DNA of 64,000 nucleotides from contig JADDMT010000118.1 of the NCBI GenBank assembly GCA_021401465.1, forward strand, positions 19,785-83,784, given 5' to 3'. Below, piece by piece: positions 1 to 12,000 of the stretch (position 1 is its first letter; each line of letters starts with the position of its first letter). Source of the DNA: Teratosphaeria epicoccoides. Taxonomy: Eukaryota > Ascomycota > Dothideomycetes > Mycosphaerellales > Teratosphaeriaceae. Both the position numbers and the translations under genes were made by a program. Under the pieces are notes generated by a model that was not told the DNA's origin, ran no database searches, and saw nothing but the letters and a program-made list of their open reading frames with translations.

Positions 1-1978
1 AGTGTATCCTAAATCTATTAAGGCCCGGGCTAGTGTCTCGTTAATGTGCACCTATACTCTAAGGTTGTCTGCGTATCTGACACTAATTGCGGCATATCGT
101 TACAGCCCTGTTTAGTCTGTCCGTAGGTCTAATTCTAGCGGACCTAGTCGTTTCCTAAATAGCTGTCTTTGCGGACTAATTTAGGGATTATGTAGTCTTA
201 GCTCATTCTTCTTCAAGTATTTCTACTAATCGGGCTAAGAGGTAGCACTCGCTCTCGGCCTCGTTATTCCTGCGCGTTTCTTGCGTACTCTATTTTTAAC
301 CGGTTAACCTAGAGCTGTAACGTTCGTAGAACCTAAATACCTTCGTAGGTAAAGTAGCCTCCTTAGGGCGTAAACTCTACTCTAAACAGTACAATTTCTT
401 ATACAATCTTCTAATGCAAGTAAGGGTAAGCTATAACTAGTAGTCTCCTTAGGTGTTGTCGCATGCTATTAGCTAGTTCGTCATATCGAAGCTAGTCGAC
501 ATGCTGTACTCTATTAATCTATAGGCAAGCCTAAGCCTAATAGTTCTGAATAAGTCAGATGATATCAAGTCTAATGTCATGTAGCGGCATGACCTATCTT
601 TCTATGCTCTCGTCTTCCTTAGAATCAGGAATGACGGCTTCGACAAGCTCATAGTTGTCGTCAGAACTTTCTTCTTCTGTTAGCTCCTATTGTCTTAGGA
701 CTACTACATTAGAAGGTGTACCCCTTAGCGTACAGATAGACTATGCCTTGTTATAGCTAGGGTACTATCCGGAACTATCTTTGTTACTCTTATGAATCCG
801 ACAATCGTCGTTATAGCACATAGTCTAAGTAAGTAAGGCATAGTCTAGTACTTAAGTAGTAGTAGCTGTCTGCTTAGGCGCCGATGTTATTACGCGAACC
901 TATTCTGTCTGTTACAGTTTATGACGCTATTTCTTGCCAGAACATTCGCGAGCAAAGTGTCCTTTCTTTCTATAGTTATAGCACTTGAGGTTACTCTTGT
1001 CGAATAGCTTCTTTAGACTATTCTAGGTAGGAGAGCCCTTCTAGGGCTTTCCTTAGGGCCCCTTCTTTAGACGTCCCTTAGTCGCATCTAACTCCATTAG
1101 TTAGAGACTATAGTAATCGCTTCGCTACTTTGGGGCTAATCGTTAGACCTTGTAGTTAGCCTGTACTAGCCTGTAATTCCTGTTTTGTCGTTCTTGCTAT
1201 TATTCCTAGATGCAATTATCGATCCTAATTACAAGATCGCTTATTTCCTTGAATGTCGTTAGTCGATCTCCTTAGGAAATTTCGTCTTTAACTGTCTCCT
1301 TTAGTCCCTAATAGAACTAAGCGGCTAAAGCATTATCATTCTAGTCGACTCAAGCAGAGAGGGTCTAAAAGTCCGCCTAGTACTTAATAGCGGAACCCTT
1401 CTGCTAGATTCCTAGGAGAGCTTACTTGGCCTCTTGTTGTTTATTGCCGAGCCTAAAGGCTTCGCGTAATGCCTTGAACAAGGACTTGTCTAAGTTAAGA
1501 ATCTCCCTAGTCGTCGTCTTCCTAGCTTTGACGCTCCTAATGTAGTCTAGATAATCTAAAAGATAAGGCTAGATGAACTCGAACGCTAGTTCTTTCAGGT
1601 AAGAGACAATGTACATCATTCGTTTATAATGCGTCGTAAGCTACTCCGTATCTACGTTAAATGCTAACTAGTATTAGAGGATAAACATCTTAACTTGAGA
1701 TTGTTATTCTGTAAACTCTGTAGGGCTTCCTATCTTGAAGCCGTTATTGCCGTGTCTAATTCCGGTAGTCGAGCCTGTAACAGATGCTAGAGCTATCTCG
1801 CTAAGGTGAATAGACTCAAGCTACTAAGTAATTTAAGGCGCGGCGGCAACTTGTTCTCATAGTGTCAGTTAACTGTTGTCGCTAGATGTTAAACTGACAG
1901 CTAAAGAACTACTTGACATAGGCGTATGTTAAGCGCTTGACGAGTCCCCTAATACTTCCTTAGAAGTAGTGCTTAAAA
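1..1978 (-). pseudogene. Gypsy A2, gag and start of protease, RIP-degraded
   Basis: Reverse complement of the same region in the complete A1 copy (about 9031-11000), matching throughout by eye, so this is the 5' coding part of a Ty3/gypsy element on the minus strand. Gag encodes the structural protein of the virus-like particle. Its CCHC zinc knuckle lies at 942-983 (minus): Cys, Cys-to-Tyr change, His and last Cys are in the expected CX2CX4HX4C spacing. The window begins near the protease active-site region, so RT, RNase H and integrase lie outside. Reading frames are broken by many TAG/TAA codons where A-family elements need Gln or Trp, the usual sign of RIP. A non-functional fossil. Confidence 0.8.
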
Positions 1979-2373
1979 TGTCATAAGGGTAGATGCTAAT
2001 AGCAGGAAGGGGATTAGATACTAGACTTAAAGAGTAGTAAAGAATATCGACAATAGCAATTAACCTTGTAACTAACTATACTTAGTAAAGTAGCTTGAAT
2101 TAAGCACGAAGCTCTTAACTGCCTAGCCTGAAGCTATTCCTACATACTAGAGAGGTATAGTAGCTCTGTTAGATCTGTTACTAGACCTATTAGACCTATG
2201 TCTGTAGATCTATAGACTAACCCTATAGATCTAGGTGTCTATCCTTACCTAACAGATCCTTTCTTCTATGTAGGCCCTACAGATCTAGGTGTCTGTCCTC
2301 ACGTGACAGATCCTTTCCCTATACATGTGTTATGACTTATGCTATAGTGTTCTAATCCATGACTCTTATAACA
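1979..2373 (-). repeat. 5' LTR of gypsy A2 (shortened variant)
   Basis: Starts TGTCATAAGGG and ends CTTATAACA, matching the inverted ends of the A-family LTR (TGTCATAAG...CTTATGACA). It is 395 bp against 470 bp in A1; the shortening lies in the U3-side repeats, where A1 has several short direct repeats of a TCATAGG/ATAGTCATAG type. The outer flank (2374 on) is the leader of a B-family element, so A2 inserted into B3. The partner LTR is outside the window. Confidence 0.75.
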
Positions 2374-2639
2374 TGCCTACATGCGCTTACGCTACGCTAT
2401 GTTAGCTCGCAGATCATATAGACGTTATGCTTTTACTAGCTCCGCCTGTTCTTTCTCTAGGCAAGCTATCTCTTTGTCTTTAGTTTCCTCTATAACGCTA
2501 CAGGCGTCCTCTCCCTCTGCTAGCTAGCCGTTACGTTAATGCTAGATACAAGCAGGCATGTAGCCTGCTTAGCTAGCAGCAGGAATATTAGTCATTATAA
2601 GTACTCTATAGGCTGCAACTAGGGTAGAGTAATTAGAAT
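2374..2639 (-). other. Untranslated leader of gypsy B3
   Basis: Matches the 5' leader of B2 (17295-17564) and B1 (30614-30900, other strand), between 5' LTR and gag. No coding frame expected. It is cut at its gag side by the A2 insertion. Confidence 0.7.
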
Positions 2640-2853
2640 TAATATCATATGCGACTAGTAATTAATACGTAGGTATGTAGTAGTATATAGAGCCTCTATT
2701 CCCTAATTATAGGGTAAGGTCTAAAAACTAATTACTACCCTTCTTTAATTATGAAGCGAAGCGTATAAGGTATACCTACATACGTTACATGCGGCTTAGC
2801 TTGCTAGCCTAGCCGAATGAGCAATAAGCCTATAGCTTGGCTGTCTAGTATTA
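2640..2853 (-). repeat. 5' LTR of gypsy B3
   Basis: A 214-bp sequence alignable with the B-family LTR (206 bp in B1). On the minus strand it begins TAATACTAG (from TGATACTAG) and ends TATTA (from TATCA), the family's inverted ends with RIP changes. The body of B3 runs left, is interrupted by A2, and leaves the window. Confidence 0.75.
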
Positions 2854-4090
2854 CTAGATTAGCCTTGTCCTAAGCATGTCGTTGCTTTTGTCTCTAGGGT
2901 CCGGGATGTCGTGCCTAGGCTGACTAGCTATTACTCCTAGGACCTAGAGCTTGTCGCGGTATCGCAGGAAGCCCCTCTTGTTAATCTTATAGTCCCCTGC
3001 TTGCAATTTCAGCTTTACTGTAGCTAGTAGTGTCTAGGAGCCGCTCTTTGCTACTTTAACTACCGTTAAGTATAGCTCGTCCTTTTCTACTATAGCTGCC
3101 TACAAATCGTTAAGGGTGTAGTCCTAGAAAGGCCTAGTAGGTTCTATGTTAGAGGGCACAGAGTTAACAAGTAGCAGTTTGTCCTTAACTAAGGTAGTAG
3201 ATAGTATGTAGGTCGAGGTAATTAGTATGCTATTACTACTCTCATATGCTATCTCCAGCTAATTTTCCATGACATCTAGGTCTAAGAACCTCTTAAACCG
3301 TAATTCCTTGTCTTCTGCTCCTAGCGTGTCCTGTTCTCGTCCTGACAACGCGTCCGGGACTACTACCTTAGCGCCTAGGCAATACACTAGGAAGAACTAG
3401 AAGTACGCGAGAGTCTCATACTACCGTATCTGTCGCTTAGACAGCTACTACTTAACCATGAAGTACTCTAGAGTACTTGTATTACCTTAGCGGAATAGTC
3501 TTCTTATAAACTGCCGCTATATATAATGATGTCATCTATGTATGTAGAGGCGTAGTCGTCTAACCCCTTGCGTAACAGTATGTTAATATATCGCTAGAAG
3601 GCTACTAGAGCCCTAGATAAACCGAACGGACATACTAACTATTCAAATAAGCTAAACCTTATACAAAGGGCCGTTTTGTACTCGTGGCCTTTTGTTATAT
3701 AGATTTAGTAGAAGGCTAACACTACATCTACCTTAGTAAGCTACTAGGCGCCTGTAAGGTTCCTCAAGGTCTCCGGAATTAATAGAAGGGGGTACCTATA
3801 TTGCTTTGTGATTACATTAAGGGCGCGGTAGTTATAGCAGAACTAGAGGCCTCTCCCTAGCTTCCGGACAAAAAGCATAGGAGCTACAGCCTCCGAGTTA
3901 GTAGGCTAGATGAATCCTGTTATAGTTACTCGTAACAGGTAGTCAGGTTACTTCCTATTACATGTAAGCCGAGGCTTCTTTAGGGAGGCTAACACAAGCA
4001 GGAGCTAAGACAATAAAAGATTAGTACAAAGGTAATTCTAATTAGTAAGTAGGTAACATAAGTTAAACGCATTAATCCTAAGAAGGCATC
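2854..4090 (-). pseudogene. Gypsy G pol fragment: reverse transcriptase and RNase H end
   Basis: Minus-strand translation gives recognisable Ty3/gypsy polymerase pieces. From about 3970 down there is the RT finger/palm region, and the catalytic box reads YIDD at 3531-3542. The frame then jumps directly to the RNase H/linker end (a VPDALS motif near 3340), so most of the RT thumb and RNase H (about 0.7 kb by comparison with A1) is missing. A linker/integrase-side stretch follows to 2860. The left end abuts the B3 LTR; the right end stops near 4090. It belongs to a lineage distinct from A, B and C. Numerous TAG/TAA codons mark RIP. Not functional. Confidence 0.65.
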
Positions 4091-4143
4091 TTAGCGTTCC
4101 TAAATACACAGGAGACATCATAGTGTTCTGTCCTACTCTGACT

Positions 4144-4273
4144 TGCTCTGTTACTCTAATTAACAGAGCGCTATAGAGTAGCAGAGTACTCTGTAGCGGC
4201 TTATGCAAGGTACTCTATCCTGCTCTGTTACTCTGTTTAACAGAGTATACAGAGTAGTAGAGTACTCTGTAGT
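4144..4273. repeat. Two direct copies of a dyad-rich ~55-bp motif
   Basis: Copies at 4144-4196 and 4221-4273 each contain CTCTGTTACTCT, then a palindromic AACAGAG, then GAGTACTCTGTAG. The motif sits where the 3' LTR of element F would be expected, left of its antisense ORF, so it may be part of an LTR. No LTR partner was found. Confidence 0.5.
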
Positions 4274-4469
4274 ACTACCCCGCTTCTTGTAGCGCTATCC
4301 CTGTTTGTTACGTACTATCCCTTTATGCTATGCATGTTCTAGCTAGCTAAAGCTTAGCCCTAGAACATTCCATAATACTATCCCCCTTCTAGCCTAGCTC
4401 GTCCTAAGTCTAGGTCATAAGTTACTACCTTCTCCTGCTAACGTTGCTAGGACTTCTTCCTTTCTCGCT

Positions 4470-5072
4470 ATGCCTATACTACCTAGGTTTTCTAAATCTT
4501 CTTCTTAATCCTCTAGTACCTCTTGCCATCTAAAGCTTGTCGAAATTATCGACAACTTTAGAGAGATTATAGTCTAGCCTTGTTCTAACTATCATGCGCA
4601 TAACCGAGTATGTAAGGTCTATGTCTAGTCTAGTTAGTATAGCAAGTATAACTGTCATAATGTCCGCTATAATATTAAGATTACTTGCTTAGAGTTTAAC
4701 TGCTTAATTAGGGAGAAGAAGAGGCTTTAGTGCTAAATTAAGGAGGCAAGAGATGCTTAGGAGCAGGCTTAGGAGGCTCTTAATACTACATACACTCACG
4801 AAGAGCGTTTGCGAAAACAAATGGAGCTTATTAATTAGCGCGCTAATGAGGCCATTTTAGTAGAGGAGGCAAATCTAGCGGAACTTAAGCGTAAGGAGTT
4901 GTCGCTTTTAGATCTAGGTTCTTTAGATCTCTACTTGTCGCCTTCTACTTAGGGTCTTATAATAGACTAAGGATATGACCTTTCTTCAGATTTCTAGGTA
5001 AAAGGTCTACCTTCTCTTTGCGCTCCTTCTACGCCTAATGAAACTTCACTAAGAGACGCTAGTAGTTCTTAA
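4470..5072 (+). pseudogene. Antisense accessory ORF of gypsy F (Cys-rich, coiled coil)
   Basis: A 201-codon frame from ATG (4470) to TAA (5072) with 12 internal stops, 9 TAG and 3 TAA and none TGA, as expected if Gln codons were hit by RIP. It runs opposite to F gag-pol and meets it tail to tail. Visible layout: Ser-rich start (residues ~8-20), a Cys/Tyr-rich part (~50-95; several Tyr probably replace Cys), a long charged coiled coil (~95-165, EERLRKQ- and EEANLAELKRKE-like), then a Leu-rich tail with LSPST. This resembles small Cys-cluster plus coiled-coil hypothetical proteins that I recall as common in ascomycete genomes. The A1 antisense ORF has the same order and a similar tail. Function unknown. 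Confidence 0.6.
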
Positions 5073-5559
5073 GGTTCCCTTTTAGCTCCTAGGTGTTTCT
5101 AGTATCGTCATATCTTTTCTATTTGACGAGGTATCGCTAACCCTTCTAGTCTAGGATTTCTTTGACTTCAAACTTGTTCCCTTCCTCTAGCTAGAAGCGA
5201 AACGTTTCCTGACATAGTGTTTTAGCGTCTACTAGCTATAGCATAGACACGTAGAATACTAGGTATATCTTTGCGTTATCTAGTAGTTTAAGTTAGTAAT
5301 TAACTAGTCCGCGGGGCTTATTAATCAAAAATAGCCTGACCTTTAGATAGTCTAGTTTTTTAGTTAATCTCTAGGTTCTTAGGTTTTTTGTTAGGAGGTA
5401 GACCTTATCCCCTCTCTTTAGCTAAGGTGCCATTTTTCGTTTAGCGTTATACTGTCCCGTGATCTTCTCTTAAGACTTAGTAGTTACCTCTGATAATTCC
5501 TTATATGCCTGCTTTAAGTCTTCTAAAGTAACTATCGCCTTATCCGCATGTAGATACTA
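5073..5559 (-). pseudogene. Gypsy F integrase C-terminus and chromodomain
   Basis: Minus-strand translation from 5540 downward gives the integrase C-terminal region (a KVYLLTKNLR-type stretch) and then a chromodomain, recognised by its FEVKEILD start, a YLVK box and an EPKGNLKNY end. Chromodomains at the integrase end define chromoviruses, in which they can steer insertion to modified chromatin. The upstream part of F is cut off by the B2 insertion at 5560. The continuation that should lie beyond B2 is not present at 17712, where C1 begins, so the rest of F was lost. TAG replaces the family Trp/Gln codons. Confidence 0.65.
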
Positions 5560-5764
5560 TGATATAGTATGTAACTAGCAATTAATACGTAGGTATGTAG
5601 TAGCGTATAGAGCCTCGATCTCTAAGTATAGAGTAAGGTCCGAAACTAATTACTGCCTTTGTTCTATTACGAAGCTCGGCGCATAATATGCGCCTATATA
5701 CGTCACGTGCGGCTTAGCTTACTAGTCTAGCTGCCTGAGCCTATAGGCTAGTCGTCTAGTATCA
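5560..5764 (-). repeat. 3' LTR of gypsy B2
   Basis: 205 bp. On the minus strand it begins TGATACTAG and ends ACTATATCA, the best preserved B-family termini in the window. The adjacent purine-rich tract (AGGAGAAGGGGGCAAA on the minus strand, at 5765-5780) is the expected plus-strand primer site. Confidence 0.8.
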
Positions 5765-6104
5765 TTTGCCCCCTTCTCCTATAAGGGTCCTCTTAATACT
5801 CTAACGGCTCTCTTCTTGCGCTAAGTAAGATTAGATCCCTTATAGTCTACCCTATAAGTATTTAGTCTCTTCTAGAACTTCGTTCTACGCTAGGGCAGCC
5901 CTATGAATTATGCTAGAATTATGACTTATGTGTCATAACTCTTTGTGACTACGTGAAGCATGCCGCGAACACGCTTGTTAGTTCTAATTAGTCCTAGCAT
6001 AGTTGCTTGTAGTAACAGGGAGTTAATTGCTACAGGAAGCTTCCGTAAAGTCCGCTTTTCGCACGCGGTAATCCTGACTTTCTTCATTATATTAACTTCT
6101 AAAC

Positions 6105-7172
6105 ATGCCCCCTAAAGGTTCTAAGATTGCTACTAGCGCTACGCTAGCTACTCCTACGAAGTTAACAGGCGCTTAGCCTGCTTAATTCACGCCCTCCTAG
6201 TGCTAGGGCTATAGTAAGGAGCTACTTGTTAACGACTACAAGCGCTACGCGTAGTACATTAGCCTTAATAGTAAGTTTTGCTTGCTTCAAACATACGTAG
6301 TATGTCGCTAACTTGGTTCTAGAGTACAGGCCGTATACAGCATGTTTCAAGTTAGGATAGCAGAAGCGCTACAAGTAGTTTGTACCTTTACCTGCCTTAG
6401 ACATGTACTTCTCTAGCTTAGCGTAACTACTAACTATGCTTGCAGCTATAGTAAGAGTAACTATATGTACATGCCTATAAACTAGGCTATAGCGGCTAAG
6501 TTTGACATCTTGCTCCGCGCCTACACTAAGGCCAAGCGCATTAGGCGCGACCCTATTACTACTAACGAGGATTACGCTACGGCCTAGCAGGCGTACTTAG
6601 ACGCTGCCGCGAACTAGCGCCTACTACTTAAGGTATGTTCCTTGCTTGCTTGTCGCATACCTTAGTTATAAGTTTTAGGTACTAACTATCTGTAGAGGCT
6701 ATAGCGTAATCGTAACTCTGTCTCTAAGCGCTTCCCTACTATTACGGCCAAGGCTAAGTCTTTAAGCACGGTTACGCTATAAGTCCCCTAGCTTAGTGTT
6801 TGCTTGTTACACGCTAACCTGCTAATAGTTCCTTAATGCCCGCGTGCCTTACGCCGACCTTACCCGCGCTAATGCTCTATAAGTAGACTCTAGGCCCGCC
6901 TTAATGACAAGATAGAGGTAAGCATATCCTGCGAAGGCTCCTTGTTAGATCGTTGCCTGCTAACCCCTTGCTAGGAGCGTGAGGGCCTTATAGACCCCTG
7001 AGGTTGTCGTCCTGACAACAATAAGGACATAGAGGCAGAGAATAATGCGAACATAGTAGAGGATAATACAGACATAGTAGTAGAGGATGATAATAAGTAG
7101 CCCTAATTCAGGTACTCTTAGGGGGTAGGCAGCTCTAGCTGCGAGCATGCTTAGCTTTTGCGCCCCGCCTAG
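6105..7172 (+). pseudogene. Antisense accessory gene of gypsy B2, with introns
   Basis: Gene on the strand opposite to B2 gag-pol, starting ATG at 6105 (MPPKGSKI) and ending TAG at 7170-7172 after an LLRPA motif. Two introns are clear: 6633-6695 (GTATGT, branch TACTAAC at 6680-6686, TGTAG; 63 bp) and 6918-6974 (GTAAGC, branch TGCTAAC at 6958-6964, GCTAG; 57 bp). A further acceptor, TACTAAC plus TGCAG ending at 6445, implies an earlier intron whose donor I cannot place. B1 has the same introns with the same lengths. The product has a basic/Ser-Thr N-terminus, an internal Ala/Lys/Tyr-rich part and a strongly acidic tail (D/E-rich, ~7015-7090). Stops are TAG/TAA at likely Gln codons. Function unknown. 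Confidence 0.65.
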
Positions 7173-8560
7173 GGCTAAAATATAGGTAGCCTGTAATGCT
7201 GTTTTCCCCCCTAGGCTTACTTTTTCCCTTTTCCTCTACCTGATCTCCTCTTGCCCTTCTCCTACGCTAGGTATGCTTCGATTAGATCCTTCGCACTCTC
7301 GTAGTTAGCTTTGTTAACCTAGATATTATAATCCTCTAGCTAATCCTTCTACTATAATAGGGATTAGCGTATACCGCTATGTACCCTTGTACCCCTAATA
7401 GCCTTAGCCTTATACTCGCTATCCTCTTTAGCAAGAGGCATAGGATAGGTAGGCTCTTTGCCTACTTGGCTATTCTAAGGCTCTAGTAGCGAGACATAGA
7501 AAACATTGTGAATCTAGTACTAGGAAGGTAGTACTAGGTAATAAGCCTGATTACTAATTATGTTAAGCACATGAAATAGTCTAACAAATTAGGCTGCTAT
7601 CTTCTTCTTTAGTACTAGTAGTCGCAAGTTCTTAGTTAACAACAACACTATATTACCTACAGAATATGCTTAGCGCTTATGCCGCGCGTCATAGTACTCT
7701 GCCTAATAGTTTACTATCTGTTACTAATTCTCTTTAAGCCTTTTAGTTACGTTGTGTAACTAATGCGCGCGCTCTATGGCAGCTAGTACCCTTTCTTTAG
7801 CACACTCGTCCTAAGGCGCTAATATTAAGGAAGGCTAGAATCCTAACACTACCTTAAAGGGTAACATGCTAGTAGTAGCATTGTTACATGCGTTGCTCGT
7901 ATATTCGGCTTGTAGTAACAACTTAGCCTAGTCATTTTGTTCCTTATTATAGTAATAACAGAGGTATTCTTCTAGGGTCTAGTTTGCCCGCTCGGTCTAG
8001 CTGTTAGTTTGTAGATAAAAGGCTATACTAAGCTTATACTTTAGTTATACTTCGCATGTAAAGTTACTCTAGTATTAGCTAGTAAAGACACTACTACAAT
8101 CTTAGATTACTCCTTCTAGGAACTGTAGCTAGTAAGTATAAAACTTGCACTCCTTTTAGCTAGCGTATAGAGCGTATTTTTGCAGCCGTTCTAATACTAG
8201 GTGTAGATGCCAAGTATGCTCCTTACATAAGTCACTATAGATCAGGATATCGTCTTAGTATACTACGTAACAAACATCTACGAGGCTAGCAAGGGCTTAG
8301 TTAATATACGCTTAAAAGGTTGCTAGAGCGTTAGTTAACCTAAAAAGGCATCACTAGATACTTAAAGAAACTATAGTGTGTACGAAACGTAGTCTTCTAG
8401 CAGTCATCTTCCTTAATTAGGATTATATGATATGCGTCCTTTAAGTCTAACTTAGAGAACCATGCTACGCGCCTAAGCCGCGCAAGCATCTCATTAATAA
8501 GCGGCAAGGGGCATCGATCCTTAATTGAAATCTCATTTAGCCTGCAGTATTCTACATATA
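7173..8560 (-). pseudogene. Gypsy B2 pol, 3' half (RT part, integrase end, chromodomain)
   Basis: Aligns with B1 32633-35480 in reverse. From 8560 to ~8125 it covers the RT palm, including the YLDD region near 8255. At ~8120 sequence jumps to the integrase catalytic part matching B1 ~34540, then continues through the integrase C-terminus and a chromodomain-like stretch (7280-7400). The deletion removes RNase H and the integrase zinc-binding front. Many TAG/TAA codons. Not functional. Confidence 0.7.
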
Positions 8561-9030
8561 TGTCATAAGTGTTAGGAGTACTGCGGGTTTCAGGATCATG
8601 AGGGTCCTAAGTGCTATGAGTCATAGTACAGTTATAGGAGTACTATGAGTTATAGGCATAGTCATAGGAGAAAGGATCTGTCATGTGAGGACAGATCCCC
8701 GGATCTGTAGGGTTAGTCTATAGATCCGTAGGCCTATAAGGAAGAAGGGATTTGTTATAGGATAACAGACCCTTAGATCTGTAGGGTTAGTCTATAGATC
8801 TACAGACATAGATCTATTAGGTCTGTCGACAGATCTAATAGAGCTACTCTGTCTCTCTAGTATATAGGGATGGCTTCAGGATAGGTAGTTAGGAGCTTCG
8901 TGCTTAATTTAATTCCCTTTCCCTAGGGGATAGTTAGTTACAAGGTTAACTACTATTGTCGATATTCTTCACAGCTCTGCGAGTCTAATACCTAGTTACC
9001 TTCCTACTATTAGCACCTACCCTTATGACA
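8561..9030 (+). repeat. 5' LTR of gypsy A1
   Basis: 470 bp, TGTCATAAGT to CCTTATGACA. The U3 side contains a run of short repeats built on GATCTGT and TCATAGG. The bases right after it (TTTTAAGTAC) are the expected primer-binding position but do not match a tRNA end that I recognise. Confidence 0.9.
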
Positions 9031-12000
9031 TTTTAAGTACTACTTCTGAGGAAGTATTAGGGGACTCGTCGAGCGCTTGACATATACCTATGTTAAGTAG
9101 TTCTTTAGCTGTTAGTTTAACTTCTAGCGACAATCAACTAACACCACGAGAACAAGTTACTACTATACCTCAAATTACGTAGTAGCTCGAATCTATTCAC
9201 TTTAGCGAGATAGCTCTAGCATCTGTCGCAGGTTTAACTACCGGGAATAGACACGGCAATAATGGCTTCAAGATAGGAAGCCCTACAGAGTTTACAGGAC
9301 AACAATCTTAGGTCGAGATGTTTATCCTATAATGCTAGTTAGCATTTAACGTAGATATAGAACGGTTTACAACACATTATAAGCGAATAATGTACATTGT
9401 CTCTTACCTAAAGGGACTAGCGTTCGAGTTTATCTAGCCTCATCTAACAGATTATCTAGATCACGTTAGTAACGTCAAAGCTAGGAAGACAACAACTAGG
9501 GAGATTCTTAACTTAGACAAGTCTTTGTTTTAGGTATTACGCGAAGCGTTTAGGCTTAGTAATAAGCAACAAGAGGCCAAGAGAGCTCTCCTAGGAATCT
9601 AGCAGAAGGGTTCTGCCATTAAGTACCGCGCGGACTTTAGACCCTCTCTGCTCGAGTCGACTAGAATGATAATGCTTTAGCCGCTTAGTTCTACTAGGGA
9701 CTAAAGGAGACAGTTAAGGACGAAATTGCCCGAGGAGATTAGCTAACGACATTCAAGGAAATGAGCGATCTCGCGATTAGAATCGATAATCGCATCTAGG
9801 AACGACAGCAAGAACGACAACATGGAAATTGCAAGCTAGCACAGGCTAACTATAAGGTCTAACAATTAGCACCGAAATGGCGAAGCGATTACTATAGTCT
9901 CTAACCTATGGAGTTAGATGCGACTAAGGGGCGTCTAAGGAATAGACCCTAAGGAAAGCCGCGGAAGGGCTCTCCTCCCTAGAATGGTCTGAAGAAGCCA
10001 TTCGACAAGAGTAATCTCAAGTGCCACAACTGTAGAAAGAAAGGACACTTTGCCCGCAAGTGTTTTGCTAAGAGGCAACGACAAGAACTGCCTAGGATAG
10101 AGCAGGCTCGCGCGACTATAATGGCGCCTTAGTAAAAGGCCGCCGCTACTCAAGAACTAGACTATGCCGCACTTACTTAGACTACGTGCTACGACGACGA
10201 TTGTCGAATTCACATGAGTGATAAAGATAGTTCTAGATAGTACCCTAGCCGAAACAAGGCATAGTCGATCTATGCGCTAAGGGGTATACCTTCTAGTGCG
10301 ACAGTCCTAAGGCAACAGGAGCTAGAAGAAGAAGAAGAAGGTTTAGACGACAACTACGAGATTGTCGAAGCCGTCATTCCTGATTCTGAGGAAGACGAGA
10401 GCATAGAGCGATAGGCTATGCTGCCGCATGACATTAGGCTCGATATTATCCAAATCATATAGAACTAGTAGGCTTAGGCTTGCCTATGGATTAATAGAGT
10501 ATAACATGTCGACTAGCTTTAGTATGACGAACTAGCCGACTGTATGCGACGACACCTAAGGAGACTACTAGTTGTAGCTTGACCTCACGCGCATCAGAAA
10601 GTTGTCCAAGAAATTGTACTGTTCGGGGTAGAGTTCACGCCCTAGGGAGGCTACCTAACCTACGAAGGTATTCAGATTCTACGAGCGCTACGACTCCGAG
10701 TCTACTACTTAAAGATAGAGTACGCAAGAAACGCGTAGGAACAGCGAGGCTAAGAGCGAGAACGACCTCTTAGGCTAGAAAACGGTAACGCTCAGAGAAG
10801 AAGCCGAGACCGTACGATCCCTAAACTAGTCTAAGAAGACAGTTATTTGGGAAACGACAAGGTCCGCTAGAATTAGACCTACGGACAGACTAGACAGGGC
10901 TGCAACGATGTGCCGCGATTAGCGCTAGATACGCGAACAACCTTAGAGTGTAGGTACACATCGACGAGACGCTAGCTAGGGCCTTAATAGATTCAGGATG
11001 TACTAGAATCTTCATGACGCCTAAGTTCGCTAGGACAGCTAGGATAAAGCTACAGGCAAAGACAAATACTTTCTCGCTACAAGCGATTAATAGAAAGCCG
11101 GTTACGTACAACTAAGGAGTAGTTAACGAAGAGACTAAGATGATGCTTCTACGGATAGGACGCTACTAAGAGATGCTCTAGTTCGACATCACGGAGTTAC
11201 TAGGCTCAGATGTAGTACTAGGGTTACTATAGCTAAGAAACGCTAACCCCTATATTAACTAGAAGAATGAGAGGATCTAGTTCCCGGAACTCTTAAGATT
11301 AATACCTCTACCTGTAGTACACGACGTACTAGGCAAGATCAAAATATGTGTTATAACTTTAAGCGAGATAGTAGCTACTATTAAGGATCTAGAATAGGAA
11401 GTGCACGTCCTATAGGTCAAAGCGACGTAAATAGAAGTCAGGGTCGAATTCATAGTTCCCGATAAGTATAAAGAGTTTGCTACTCTTTTCGAGGAAGAAC
11501 CTGACTAAGAAGCTCTGCTAGAACACTAGGAGTAGGACTACAGGATACCCTTACTCCCTAGCAAGACACTAACGAAGCAATTAGTTCGCCTGTTATTAGC
11601 GGCAAAACTAGAGATTCTCCGGAAATACCTAGAAGACAACCTCTAGAAAGGCTTCATCTGTAAGTTGTAGTCCCTAGCCAGATATCGGATCCTGTTTGTA
11701 CCTAAGGGGGAAGATAACTAGTAACTCTACGTAGATTATTGTAGATTAAACGACATCACGATAAAGAATAGTTATCCGCTTCCTTTGCTCTCGGAATTGC
11801 AGGACTGCCTACAAGGAGCAATGTAGTTCTCGAAGTTCGATATACCTAGAGTGTATAACCGAATTCGAATTAAGGAAGGCAAAGAATACAAGACTGCGTT
11901 CCGAACTAGGTTTAGACACTACAAGTACATAGTTATGCTATTTAGGTTAACAAATACCCTAGCTACATAGCAGGCATTTATTAATAACGTGCTACGAGAG

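Noticed and set aside
4690..5060. Frame first thought to be a pogo/Fot-type transposase tail
   Set aside because: It overlaps the end of F pol on the other strand, lacks DDE motifs, and matches the A1 antisense ORF in layout.
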